Part shown: one piece after another, positions 23,532 to 31,739 of the stretch
Numbering within the stretch: position 1 is the first letter of the stretch
How the letters are laid out: every line of letters begins with the position of its first letter
Assembly (NCBI RefSeq): GCF_900129495.1
Contig: NZ_FQVX01000003.1
Span: 124,001-188,000, forward strand
Source: Geodermatophilus nigrescens
GTDB taxonomy: Bacteria > Actinomycetota > Actinomycetes > Mycobacteriales > Geodermatophilaceae
Length of the DNA: 64,000 nt
Direction: 5' to 3'
Translations under genes and position numbers: made by a program
The notes under the pieces: model-generated
What the model saw: the letters and a program-made list of their open reading frames with translations, nothing else
Told to the model about the DNA's origin: nothing
Databases searched by the model: none

Positions 23532-25586
23532 GTGTCCGCGACGCCGACCGACACGACCGGGACCGCCTCCCCGACCGACCCCGTCCTCACCGCCGAGCGC
23601 GCCCACCTGGCCCTCGCGGCGGACTGCTTGACCGAGATGCGCGCCGCCGCGTCCGCCGTCGTCGACGCGGGCGTCGACGCCTGGGCCTCCGAGCGGCTGG
23701 GCGCCGCCCGCGCCGAGCGGCTGCGCGCCCTCGCCGCCGACCCGCACGTCCCCGCGTTCTTCGGCCGCACCGACGCGGGGCTGCCCGACGGCGGGGCCGA
23801 GAGCTTCCACATCGGCCGCCGGCACGTGCGCGACGCCGCCGGCCGGCCGGTCGTCATCGACTGGCGCGCGCCGATGAGCCGGCCGTTCTACCGCGCCAGC
23901 GCCGCCGACCCGCAGGGCCTGGTGCGCCGCCGCCGGTTCGGCTTCTCCGGCGGGGAACTGACCAGCTACGAGGACGAGCTGCTCGGGGCGGGGGAGGAGG
24001 GGGACGGCGCCCTGCTGCGGGAGGAGATCGAGCGCCCGCGCAGCGGCCCGATGCGCGACATCGTCGCCACCATCCAGCCCGAGCAGGACGAGATCGTGCG
24101 CGCCCCGCTGGCCGAGTCGGTCTGCGTGCAGGGCGCCCCGGGCACCGGCAAGACCGCCGTCGGCCTGCACCGCGCCGCCTACCTCCTCTACACGCACGGC
24201 GGGCAGCTGGCGCGCACCGGCGTGCTCGTCGTCGGGCCCAACCGCGCGTTCCTGCGCTACATCGAGCAGGTGCTGCCCACCCTCGGCGAGGTCGACGTCG
24301 AGCAGACGACGGTCGCCGAGCTGACCGCGCACGTCCCGGTCCGCGCGGAGGACGCCCCGGAGGTCGCCGCGCTCAAGGGCGACGCCCGGATGGCGCAGGT
24401 CCTCGAGCGGGCGCTGTGGGGCGGGATCGCCAAGCCCGCCGACGACGTGCTGGTCCCGCTGGCCGGCCGCCGCTACCGGGTGCCGGTGGAGCGGCTGAAG
24501 CGGTACGTCGACGACCTGCGCCGCCGCGGGCGGGTCGCCGACGACCAGCAGCGCCTGCACCACGCCGCCGGGCGGGAGCGCCTGGCGCTGCTGCTGGCCG
24601 AGGACGCGCGCCGGCAGAAGGAGGAGGCCGGCGGCAGCCCGACCGACGCCGAGACGCGCCGCGCCGCCCGCAGCCCCGAGGTGCGCGCCTTCTGCGACGC
24701 CGTGTGGCCGGCCTGCGACCCGGCCGCGCTGGTCGCCGGGCTGCTGTCGGACGCCGCCGTCCTCGCCCGCGCCGCCCGCGGCGTGCTCGCCGACGACGAG
24801 CAGGCGCTGCTGCTGCGCCCGCCGGCCCGGTCGGTGCGCGCCACGCGGTGGACGGAGGCCGACGCCGTCCTGGTCGACGAGGCGGCCGGGCTGGTCGAGC
24901 GGACCGCCGGCTACGGGCACGTCGTCGTCGACGAGGCGCAGGACCTCTCGCCCATGCAGTGCCGGTCGGTGGCGCGCCGGCTGGCCGCCGGGTCGCTCAC
25001 CGTCCTCGGCGACCTCGCCCAGGCCACCAGCCCCTGGTCGGCCGGCGACTGGGCGCCCACCCTGGCGGGCCTCGGCCGCCCGGACACCGCCGTCCGCCCG
25101 CTGACCCGCGGCTACCGCGTCCCCGGCGAGGTGCTCGACTACGCCAACCGGCTGCTGCCGGTCATCGCGCCCGGCCTGCCCGCGGCCACCGCCGTGCGCC
25201 GCGAGCCGGGCGCGCTGGAGGTCCGGCCGGTGACCGACCTCGCCGGCCCGCTGGCCGAGGTGGTGGCGGGGCTCGCCGCGGGGCCGGGCTCGGTCGGCGT
25301 CGTCTGCGCCGAGGACGCCGTGCCGGCGGTCGCCGGTCTGCTGCGCGACGCCGGGCTGCCCGCGGCGGTGCTCGCCGACGACGGGTCGGCGGCGGAGCGG
25401 GTCGCCGTCGTCCCGGCGACGCTGGCGAAGGGCTTGGAGTTCGACGCCGTCGTCGTCGCCGACCCGGCCGCGATCGTGGCCGCCGAGCCACGGGGGCTCA
25501 ACCGGCTCTACGTGGTGCTGACGCGTGCGGTGAGCACCCTCGTGGTGCTCCACCGCGACGACCTGCCGGGCGCGCTGGCCTCCTGA
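23532..25586 (+). CDS. helD: HelD-family RNA polymerase-recycling helicase
   Basis: 684 residues, GTG start. A UvrD-like ATPase with a HelD-type N-terminus: coiled-coil-like AERAHLALAADCLTEMR, then VIDWRAPMSRPFYRAS. Walker A is GAPGTGKTAVGLHR at about 198-212. Walker B/motif II is VVVDEAQDLSPMQ, and motif III-VI parts GYRVPGEVLDYANRL and KGLEFDAVVV follow. HelD proteins bind RNA polymerase, opening its channels to release stalled complexes; some actinobacterial ones lower rifamycin sensitivity. That role is family knowledge, and nothing here shows resistance. Confidence 0.88.
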   Translation: MSATPTDTTGTASPTDPVLTAERAHLALAADCLTEMRAAASAVVDAGVDAWASERLGAARAERLRALAADPHVPAFFGRTDAGLPDGGAESFHIGRRHVRDAAGRPVVIDWRAPMSRPFYRASAADPQGLVRRRRFGFSGGELTSYEDELLGAGEEGDGALLREEIERPRSGPMRDIVATIQPEQDEIVRAPLAESVCVQGAPGTGKTAVGLHRAAYLLYTHGGQLARTGVLVVGPNRAFLRYIEQVLPTLGEVDVEQTTVAELTAHVPVRAEDAPEVAALKGDARMAQVLERALWGGIAKPADDVLVPLAGRRYRVPVERLKRYVDDLRRRGRVADDQQRLHHAAGRERLALLLAEDARRQKEEAGGSPTDAETRRAARSPEVRAFCDAVWPACDPAALVAGLLSDAAVLARAARGVLADDEQALLLRPPARSVRATRWTEADAVLVDEAAGLVERTAGYGHVVVDEAQDLSPMQCRSVARRLAAGSLTVLGDLAQATSPWSAGDWAPTLAGLGRPDTAVRPLTRGYRVPGEVLDYANRLLPVIAPGLPAATAVRREPGALEVRPVTDLAGPLAEVVAGLAAGPGSVGVVCAEDAVPAVAGLLRDAGLPAAVLADDGSAAERVAVVPATLAKGLEFDAVVVADPAAIVAAEPRGLNRLYVVLTRAVSTLVVLHRDDLPGALAS

Positions 25587-25672
25587 CGGTCCCCCGACCG
25601 GGCGCGGCACGGCGCGGGTGGTTGTGGCGCGCAGTGATCTCTGTTGCAGTGTCCCGGCGGGGAGGGAGGCCC

Positions 25673-28120
25673 ATGGACCGGCGGAGCCCGGCCGGCACGC
25701 TGATGCGGCTGGCCGCGACGATCGTGGTCGCCGGGGCTCTGCTGGCGGGTCTGCTGCTGCCCTGGGTCGGCGGCCCCGCGGTGGCCGCGCAGCAGTCCAC
25801 GGGCCTGCTGGGCGACCTGCCCACCGAGTTCACCGTCGACACCCCGCCCGGCAACACGGTGCTCCTCGCGGCCAACGGCGAGCCGATCACCTCCTTCTAC
25901 GAGGAGAACCGCGCGCCGGTCGCCTCCGAGGCCATCGCCGAGGTGATGAAGCAGGCGATGGTGGCCATCGAGGACTCGCGGTTCTACGAGCACCGCGGCC
26001 TCGACGTCCAGGGCACCGTGCGCGCGCTGGTCACCAACATCGCCGCCGGCGGCGTGCAGGAGGGCGGGTCCACGCTCACCCAGCAGCTGGTGAAGCAGAC
26101 GCTGCTGCAGACCGCCGACACCCCGGAGGAGCGGTTCGCCGCCACCGAGCCGACGCTCGGCCGCAAGCTGCGCGAGGCCCGCCTGGCGCTGGCGCTCGAG
26201 GACACCTACAGCAAGGACGAGATCCTCACCCGCTACCTCAACATCGTGTACTTCGGGCAGAACGCCTACGGCATCCAGCCCGCCAGCCAGGCCTTCTTCG
26301 GCATCGACGCGTCCGCGCTGTCCCTGCCGCAGGCGGCGCTGCTGGCCGGCCTGGTGCAGAGCCCCACCTACGACGACCCGTTCACCGACCCCGAGGCGGC
26401 CACCGCCCGGCGAAACGAGGTCCTCTCCCGCATGGCCGAGCAGGGGATGATCGGCGCCGCCGAGGCCACGGCCGCGCAGGCCGCCCCGCTGGACCTGGCC
26501 CCGGCGCCCGCCCCGCGCCGCGGCTGCGTGCAGGCCAGCGTCGGCCCCTTCGTCTGCGACTTCGTCCAGCGCTACCTGATCCAGGAGCTCGGCCTCACCC
26601 AGGAGCAGCTCGACAACGGCGGCTACGTCGTGCAGACGACGCTGGACCCGGAGCTGCAGCGCGCCGGCGACGCCGCGGTGCTCGAGACGCTCGCGCCCGA
26701 CGACTCGCTGGCCGGCATGTTCACCGCCGTCGAGCCGGGCACCGGCCACCTGCTCGCGATGAGCGTCAACCGCACCTTCGGCTACGACCGCAACGACCCG
26801 ACGCAGGAGTCGTTCAACCTCAACGTCGCGCCCAGCCAGGGCTCGGGCTCGACCTACAAGGTGTTCGTCGCGGCCGCCGCGCTGGCCCGCGGCTACTCCT
26901 CGTACTACACGCTCACGACGTCGGACCCCTACGTCTCGCGGGTCTACCGCGACGGCAGCCGGCCCTACGACGTCGAGAACGCCGGCACCTACCGCTCCAC
27001 GCTGGACCTGACGACGGCGCTCTACCAGTCCTCCAACACCTACTTCCTGGCGCTGGAGGACGCGCTCGGCAGCGTCGAGGAGCCGGTGCGGATGGCCGAG
27101 GCGATGGGGCTGTTCCAGTTCAGCCCGCCGGAGCTGCCGCAGCAGATCATCGACGAGAACCGGGGGTCGTTCACCTTCGGCTCGGAGGCCACCAGCCCGC
27201 TCGCGCTGGCCAGCGCCTACTCCACGTTCGCCGCCGGCGGCACCCAGTGCGACGTCGTCCCGGTGACCGCCGTCCTGGACTCCACCGGGGAGCCCGCCGT
27301 CGGCGCCGACGGCGAGCCGCTGGCGGTGGGGGACCGGTGCACGCCCGAGGCGATCCCGCCGGGCGTCGCGAACACGATGAACCAGATGCTCCGCAAGGAC
27401 GTCGAGCCGGGGAACCCGGGCCAGACCGGGTCGCGCGCCTACGTCCGCGGGCACCAGATCGCCGGCAAGACCGGCACGTCGCAGGACAACTACTCGGTCG
27501 CCTTCGTCGGCTACACGCCCGAGATCACCGCGAGCGTCATGGTGCTCAACCCCAAGCGCAACGAGGACGTCGGCGGCTTCGGTGGCGGCAAGGGCGCCAC
27601 GATCTGGCGCGACGCCATGGAGCCCATCCTCACCGCCCGCGGCAGCAGCGACTTCGCGCCCGCCGACGAGACCGTGATGAACGGCAACACCCGCCCGGTG
27701 CCCGGCTGCTCGAGCGTCCGCGGCTGCGAGCGGGCGCTCACCGACGCCGGCTTCGAGCCCCGGACGGTGCGCGTCGACAGCGACGAGGCGCCCGGGACGC
27801 TGCTCGGCACGAGCCCGCCGCGCGGTGGCCGCGCGGTGCCCGGCCAGGTCGTGTCGATCCGGGTGAGCAACGGCAGCGACTACGTGGAGCCCGCCCCCGA
27901 GCCCGAGCCGCCGCCCGCGGAACCGGCGCCGGCGCCCGGGCCCGGTGCGCCCGATCCCGGGCCGGCGCCCGCTCCCGAGGCACCACCGGCCGAGCCGGCG
28001 CCCGGCCCGCCGCCCGCCGGGCCGGAGCCCGCGCCCGGCCCGCCGGCGCCCGGCGCACCCGCTCCCGAGGGGGGCTGGCCCGGGGGCGGCGGCAGCTGGC
28101 CCGGCCAGCCCGCGGGCTGA
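25673..28120 (+). CDS. Class A penicillin-binding protein with PASTA domain (PonA2-like)
   Basis: 815 residues from ATG 25673, with GGAGGGAGG upstream. One N-terminal membrane segment, then the GT51 glycosyltransferase domain with Glu100 in EDSRFYEHRG and EGGSTLTQQLVKQT. The transpeptidase has Ser393-x-x-Lys (GSTYKVF), YQSSNTY and KTGTSQ near 599. A PASTA-like domain (CERALTDAGFEPRTV ... RGGRAVPGQVVSIRVS) precedes a Pro/Ala/Glu-rich tail of about 77 residues. It polymerises and crosslinks peptidoglycan outside the membrane. The tail is antisense to the tail of the convergent BrkB-family gene over 241 bp. Confidence 0.94.
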   Translation: MDRRSPAGTLMRLAATIVVAGALLAGLLLPWVGGPAVAAQQSTGLLGDLPTEFTVDTPPGNTVLLAANGEPITSFYEENRAPVASEAIAEVMKQAMVAIEDSRFYEHRGLDVQGTVRALVTNIAAGGVQEGGSTLTQQLVKQTLLQTADTPEERFAATEPTLGRKLREARLALALEDTYSKDEILTRYLNIVYFGQNAYGIQPASQAFFGIDASALSLPQAALLAGLVQSPTYDDPFTDPEAATARRNEVLSRMAEQGMIGAAEATAAQAAPLDLAPAPAPRRGCVQASVGPFVCDFVQRYLIQELGLTQEQLDNGGYVVQTTLDPELQRAGDAAVLETLAPDDSLAGMFTAVEPGTGHLLAMSVNRTFGYDRNDPTQESFNLNVAPSQGSGSTYKVFVAAAALARGYSSYYTLTTSDPYVSRVYRDGSRPYDVENAGTYRSTLDLTTALYQSSNTYFLALEDALGSVEEPVRMAEAMGLFQFSPPELPQQIIDENRGSFTFGSEATSPLALASAYSTFAAGGTQCDVVPVTAVLDSTGEPAVGADGEPLAVGDRCTPEAIPPGVANTMNQMLRKDVEPGNPGQTGSRAYVRGHQIAGKTGTSQDNYSVAFVGYTPEITASVMVLNPKRNEDVGGFGGGKGATIWRDAMEPILTARGSSDFAPADETVMNGNTRPVPGCSSVRGCERALTDAGFEPRTVRVDSDEAPGTLLGTSPPRGGRAVPGQVVSIRVSNGSDYVEPAPEPEPPPAEPAPAPGPGAPDPGPAPAPEAPPAEPAPGPPPAGPEPAPGPPAPGAPAPEGGWPGGGGSWPGQPAG

Positions 28121-28956
28121 CCGAGCCGCTCGTCGAGCGCCTGGGTGAGCAGCCAGCCGCTCAGCAGCACCAGGTGCAGCAGGAACAGCCACAGGCCGAT
28201 GGCGACCACGGCGCCGACCGCGTCGAGGCCGCCGAAGGGCGCGCCGAGGTCCAGCGGCAGCGACAGGAACAGCACGAAGCCCTGCAGGAACCCCGACAGG
28301 CAGGCCGCGGTGAACAGCGCGCCGCTGACCAGCGCGCCCCAGCGGTGCCGCCCGCCGGCCACCACGCCGAAGCCCCACAGCAGCGGCACGGTGAGCACGA
28401 ACAGCACCGTGTAGTAGCCGACGAAGAACCGGCCGAGCGCCGGCCCGACGCCGTCCTCCCGGGCCAGGTCCGCCATGACCCGCGCGGCGAGCAGCAGCGG
28501 GTACAGCAGCAGCGGGGTGACGACGACCAGGGGCAGCGCCGACAGCCGCCCCCGCCAGGCGGTGAGGTTCTCCTCCCGCCGGCTGAACCGCATGAGCGCC
28601 CGCCGCAGGCCCTCCCCGTACAGCGACAGCGGCAGCAGCGCCAGGACGAAGCCCAGCAGGTCCACCCGGACGCCGGCCGCGACCAGGCGCTCCACCGCCT
28701 CCGGCGCGCCCAGCGGGGTGGGTAGCAGCTCGGCCAGCCGCGCGCTGAGCGCCCGGACCTCGTCCCGCGAGGTCACCAGCGCGGTCAGCCGCACCGCCAC
28801 GAGCAGCAGCGGCACCACCGCGATGCCGGCGTAGAACGTCAGCCCGGCGCCGATGAGCGCGAGGTCGCGGCCCAGCAGCCGCCGGCGGGCGCCGCCGAGC
28901 AGCCCCCGGGACTCGGCGCGCAGCCGGGCCGCCGTCCACGTCCGTCCGGGGCTCAC
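27880..28956 (-). CDS. YihY/BrkB-family membrane protein with Gly/Ala-rich tail
   Basis: 358 residues from GTG 28956. Six hydrophobic segments and the family block LIGAGLTFYAGIAVVPLLL near residue 40 match YihY/virulence factor BrkB proteins. LSLYGEGLRRALMRFSRREE and FVGYYTVLFVLTVPLLWG follow. After the core, about residue 275 on, the sequence turns into a Gly/Ala/Pro/Ser low-complexity tail encoded opposite the PBP's Pro-rich tail; the first in-frame stop is at 27880. Whether the tail is translated fully is uncertain. BrkB function in this group is not established. Confidence 0.85.
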   Translation of the reverse strand: MSPGRTWTAARLRAESRGLLGGARRRLLGRDLALIGAGLTFYAGIAVVPLLLVAVRLTALVTSRDEVRALSARLAELLPTPLGAPEAVERLVAAGVRVDLLGFVLALLPLSLYGEGLRRALMRFSRREENLTAWRGRLSALPLVVVTPLLLYPLLLAARVMADLAREDGVGPALGRFFVGYYTVLFVLTVPLLWGFGVVAGGRHRWGALVSGALFTAACLSGFLQGFVLFLSLPLDLGAPFGGLDAVGAVVAIGLWLFLLHLVLLSGWLLTQALDERLGQPAGWPGQLPPPPGQPPSGAGAPGAGGPGAGSGPAGGGPGAGSAGGASGAGAGPGSGAPGPGAGAGSAGGGSGSGAGST

Positions 28957-29004
28957 CGGGTCACGCCACCAGACGCCGCGTCCGCACGCCCCTCGGGGAG
29001 GCGG

Positions 29005-29226
29005 TCAGTCGTCGGAGCTGTCGTCGGTGGTGGGCGCGTCGTTGCCCGGGTTGACCCCGGTCTCCTGGCAGCTCGCGTCGTTCTCGTTGCTGGCGTTCTC
29101 CCCGCTGGAGTCGCAGTTCGTCGGCCCGCGGGTGAAGTCGGTGTTGTCGCCGCAGGCCGTCAGCGAGCCGAGGAGGGCCAGCACGACGAGCGGGCGGGCG
29201 AGGCGCATCCGCGTGGAGGAGGACAT
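29005..29226 (-). CDS. Small acidic lipoprotein
   Basis: 73 residues from ATG 29226, with AGGAG eight bases upstream; a longer in-frame start exists but lacks this. The N-terminus has basic residues, a hydrophobic stretch and lipobox LTAC with the acylated Cys, then GDNTDF. The mature part is short, acidic and rich in Asn, Asp, Ser and Thr with two more Cys. It should be exported and lipid-anchored. Function unknown. Divergent from the riboswitch-NlpC/P60 unit. Confidence 0.8.
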   Translation of the reverse strand: MSSSTRMRLARPLVVLALLGSLTACGDNTDFTRGPTNCDSSGENASNENDASCQETGVNPGNDAPTTDDSSDD

Positions 29227-29309
29227 GAGCAGACTCCTACACGTCCCGGGCCGGTCCCAAACCGGCGGGGTCGGTCCTCCTGCTCCCGCCGGGGCCGCGG
29301 TGTGAGCCA

Positions 29310-29358
29310 TGTAATTACAAGAAACCCATTGTCACGCCTCGGTCACGCCCCCTACTCT
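29310..29358 (+). promoter_or_regulatory. Promoter and palindrome ahead of the riboswitch
   Basis: The perfect palindrome TGTAATTACA occupies 29310-29319, an AT-rich island in GC-rich DNA. A sigma-A-like promoter follows: TTGTCA at 29329-29334 and TACTCT at 29353-29358, 18 bp apart. GTCACGCC occurs twice between them. The transcript would run through the riboswitch into the NlpC/P60 gene. Confidence 0.55.
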
Positions 29359-29404
29359 CAGTACGTCCAACGGGGCGCTCCGTCACCAACCTGGGTGACA
29401 CCCC

Positions 29405-29540
29405 GAGGACGCCGTCGAGCCGGTCCTCCCTCCGGGAGGCCGGGCCGGGGACCCACCGCAGTCCTGGGGTGCAGCGCGTGTCCGCACGCGCCGGGCGAGT
29501 CCACGCCCGAACCCGTCAGCTAACCCGGTAGGCGGCCTGG
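29405..29540 (+). promoter_or_regulatory. c-di-AMP riboswitch (ydaO-yuaA type)
   Basis: The leader of the NlpC/P60 gene holds the conserved blocks of the ydaO-yuaA class: GCCGGGGACCCA at about 29444-29455, a downstream GGGGTG, then CCCGAACCCGTCAGCTA (from about 29507) and CCGGTAGGCGG ending near 29535. The 5' GACGCCG can pair with the 3' AGGCGGC to close P1. This class binds cyclic di-AMP and, in actinobacteria, typically precedes wall hydrolase genes and turns expression off at high ligand. The boundaries are estimates; the blocks are seen directly. Confidence 0.88.
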
Positions 29541-29558
29541 GAAGAGGAGAACTGGCGC

Positions 29559-30695
29559 GTGGCGTCCCTGCGCACGTCTGTCCCCGGCATGCCCGCGACC
29601 GGCCGCTCCCGCTGCCGCCGCGCCGCCCTCGCCCTCACCGGGGCCCTGGGCATCGGGCTGGGCCTGGGCGCCGTCCCCGCGCAGGCCGAGGAGCCCGCCA
29701 CCGCCGCCGAGGCCGCCCAGCTGGTCGCCGCCCGCGGCCACGAGCTCGAGGTCGTCACCGAGCAGTTCAACGAGGCGCGCGAGGCCCTGAGCGCCCAGCA
29801 GGCCGCCGCCGAGGCCGCCGCCGCGACCCTCGCCCAGGCGCAGGCCGCCGTCGACGCCGCCCGCCAGCAGGTCGTCGGCATCGCCCGGTCGGCCTACACC
29901 GGCGACACCATGGGCCCGCTCCAGGCCCTCATGACCAGCGACGACGCCGACGAGTTCGTCAACCGCGTCACCCTGCTCCAGGGCGTCGCCGGCTACCAGG
30001 GCGAGCTGCTCGGCCAGGCCGCGGCCGCCACCGAGGCCGCCACCGCCGCGCAGACCGCCGCCGCCGAGCACGCCGCCGAGGCGCAGCGCCAGTACGACGC
30101 CGTCGCCGCCCAGCAGGCCGACCTCGAGGGCCAGATCGCCGACTACCAGGCCGACTTCGCGCGGCTCACCGCCGAGGAGCGGCGTGCCGCCCTCGAGGCC
30201 GCCGCGGCCGCGCACGCCGCTGAGGGCCAGCGCGCCAGCCGCGACGAGGAGCGCGAGGAGCCGGCCGCCCCGTCGTCGGCGTCCTCGTCGTCGTCCTCGT
30301 CCTCCGCCGAGTCCGCCCCGGCCGCGGCCGCGGCGCCCGCCAGCGGCGTCGCCGGCACCGTCGTCGCCACCGCGATGGCCCAGCGCGGCAAGCCCTACGT
30401 GTGGGCGGCCGGCGGCCCGGGCTCCTTCGACTGCTCCGGCCTGACGCAGTACGCCTTCCGCGCCGCCGGCATCAGCCTCCCGCACTCCAGCCGCATGCAG
30501 TCGCAGATGGGCGCCGCGGTCTCCCGCGCGAACCTGCAGCCCGGTGACCTGGTGTTCTTCTACAGCCCGGTGAGCCACGTGGGCATCTACATCGGCAACG
30601 GCCAGATGGTGCACGCGCCGACCTCGGGCGACGTCGTCAAGGTCGCGAGCATCGACTCGATGGGCGGCTACGCCGGCGCCCGCCGCATCGGCTGA
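29559..30695 (+). CDS. Secreted NlpC/P60 peptidoglycan hydrolase
   Basis: 378 residues from GTG 29559, with AGAGGAG upstream. A signal peptide of about 40 residues ends near VPAQAEE. A long Ala/Glu/Gln-rich coiled coil follows, residues about 45-225, then a Ser-rich linker. The NlpC/P60 domain (about 265-378) has Cys292 in FDCSGLTQYAF, His340 in SHVGIYIG and His352 in VHAPTSGD as the triad. It cuts peptide stems of peptidoglycan, as RipA-type enzymes do in daughter-cell separation. Control by c-di-AMP through its leader is strongly suggested. Confidence 0.93.
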   Translation: MASLRTSVPGMPATGRSRCRRAALALTGALGIGLGLGAVPAQAEEPATAAEAAQLVAARGHELEVVTEQFNEAREALSAQQAAAEAAAATLAQAQAAVDAARQQVVGIARSAYTGDTMGPLQALMTSDDADEFVNRVTLLQGVAGYQGELLGQAAAATEAATAAQTAAAEHAAEAQRQYDAVAAQQADLEGQIADYQADFARLTAEERRAALEAAAAAHAAEGQRASRDEEREEPAAPSSASSSSSSSSAESAPAAAAAPASGVAGTVVATAMAQRGKPYVWAAGGPGSFDCSGLTQYAFRAAGISLPHSSRMQSQMGAAVSRANLQPGDLVFFYSPVSHVGIYIGNGQMVHAPTSGDVVKVASIDSMGGYAGARRIG

Positions 30696-30698
30696 CGA

Positions 30699-30770
30699 AG
30701 GACCTCCCTCCCCCACCGCTCGCAGGCTCGCGGCGGGCCGCTGCAGGGGGGCCGTTCCGGCGCGTCACCT
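30699..30770 (+). repeat. Dispersed intergenic repeat, copy A
   Basis: About 72 bp just 3' of the NlpC/P60 stop. It shares most positions with the reverse complement of 61411-61482, including CCCCACCGCTCGCA, GCTCGCGGCGGGCC, CTGCAGG and GGGCCGTTCC. It can fold internally (GCGGGCCGCTGC, CTGCAGG). It overlaps the stop of the convergent gene at 30765. Confidence 0.75.
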
Positions 30771-31298
30771 CCGGACCTGCTGCAGCAGCCCCCACACGAA
30801 GGCCGCGGTGTCGCCGGAGGGCAGCCGCACCTCCCAGCGGGTGACCACCTGCGGGTCGGCCTCCTCCGCGCCGGGCAGGCCGCTCACGTCGGCGACCACG
30901 TGCTCCCAGACGCGCAGCCGCCCGTCCGCGGCCGGCGGCACCGGGGAGCCCGGCGCGCGCACCAGGTGCTCGTGCAGCACGGCGCCCTCGACGGTGGACA
31001 CCACCTCCCAGCGCAGGTGCGGCCACAGCGGCAGCGGCCAGTGCCGCACGTCGAGCTCCAGGTCGCCGAACGGGCGCACCTCGACGCGCTCGGCCGGCCC
31101 GAGGACGGCGGCCCGCAGCGCCAGCCCGCGCGGCGCCCGCGGCGCGTGGTGCAGCGCCTGCCAGCGGGTGTGCGCCGCGTGCGCCTCCGCCCGGGTGGCC
31201 CCGAGCCGGGGGAGGGCGCCGGCGACGAGGTCGGGCCGCAGGTCGGCCATCCGGCGCAGCAGGACCAGGCAGAACTCCCGCCGCGCCAGACCCCGCAC
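30765..31298 (-). CDS. Hypothetical protein
   Basis: 177 residues if GTG 31298 is used; ATG 31250 would give a shorter form. No signal peptide or membrane segment. The sequence has alternating beta-like stretches (VEVRPFGDLELDVRHWPLPL, LRWEVVSTVEGAVLHEHLV, QVVTRWEVRLPSG). No family recognised. It begins 108 bp from the divergent DUF3817 gene. Confidence 0.6.
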   Translation of the reverse strand: MRGLARREFCLVLLRRMADLRPDLVAGALPRLGATRAEAHAAHTRWQALHHAPRAPRGLALRAAVLGPAERVEVRPFGDLELDVRHWPLPLWPHLRWEVVSTVEGAVLHEHLVRAPGSPVPPAADGRLRVWEHVVADVSGLPGAEEADPQVVTRWEVRLPSGDTAAFVWGLLQQVRR

Positions 31299-31406
31299 GG
31301 CGCCGACCCTGCCACCCAGGTCACACCGCCGTCCGGGACACCCGGCCACCCCGCCGCGTTGGACCCTCCGGACCCGAGCCCGCCCCCGACCCCGAGGACC
31401 GCACCG

Positions 31407-31724
31407 ATGAACCCCCGCACCGTCGCCCTCGCCTTCCGCGTCGTCGCCGTCGCCGAGGCGCTGTCCTGGGTGGGCCTGCTGGCCGGGATGTACGTGAAGT
31501 ACGTGCCCGAGACCTCCGAGGTGGGCGTGCAGGTCTTCGGGCCCGTCCACGGCGCGGTGTTCGTCGCCTACGTGCTCGTCACGCTCGTCGCCGCCCGGGT
31601 GCTGCGCTGGTCGCGCTGGACGACGCTGCTCGCGCTCGTCGCGTCGATCCCGCCGCTGGCCACCGTGGTGTTCGAGCGCTGGGCGGTGCGCACCGGGCGG
31701 CTGGCGGTCCCCGCCCGCGCCTGA
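31407..31724 (+). CDS. DUF3817-family membrane protein
   Basis: 105 residues, ATG start. Three hydrophobic helices with the family pattern: FRVVAVAEALSWVGLLAGMY, then the conserved VGVQVFGPVHGAVFVAYVLV, then LLALVASIPPLATVVFERW. DUF3817 proteins are small actinobacterial inner-membrane proteins of unknown role. The serine hydrolase gene starts 16 bp downstream. Confidence 0.85.
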   Translation: MNPRTVALAFRVVAVAEALSWVGLLAGMYVKYVPETSEVGVQVFGPVHGAVFVAYVLVTLVAARVLRWSRWTTLLALVASIPPLATVVFERWAVRTGRLAVPARA

Positions 31725-31739
31725 CCTACGGTTCCGGGC

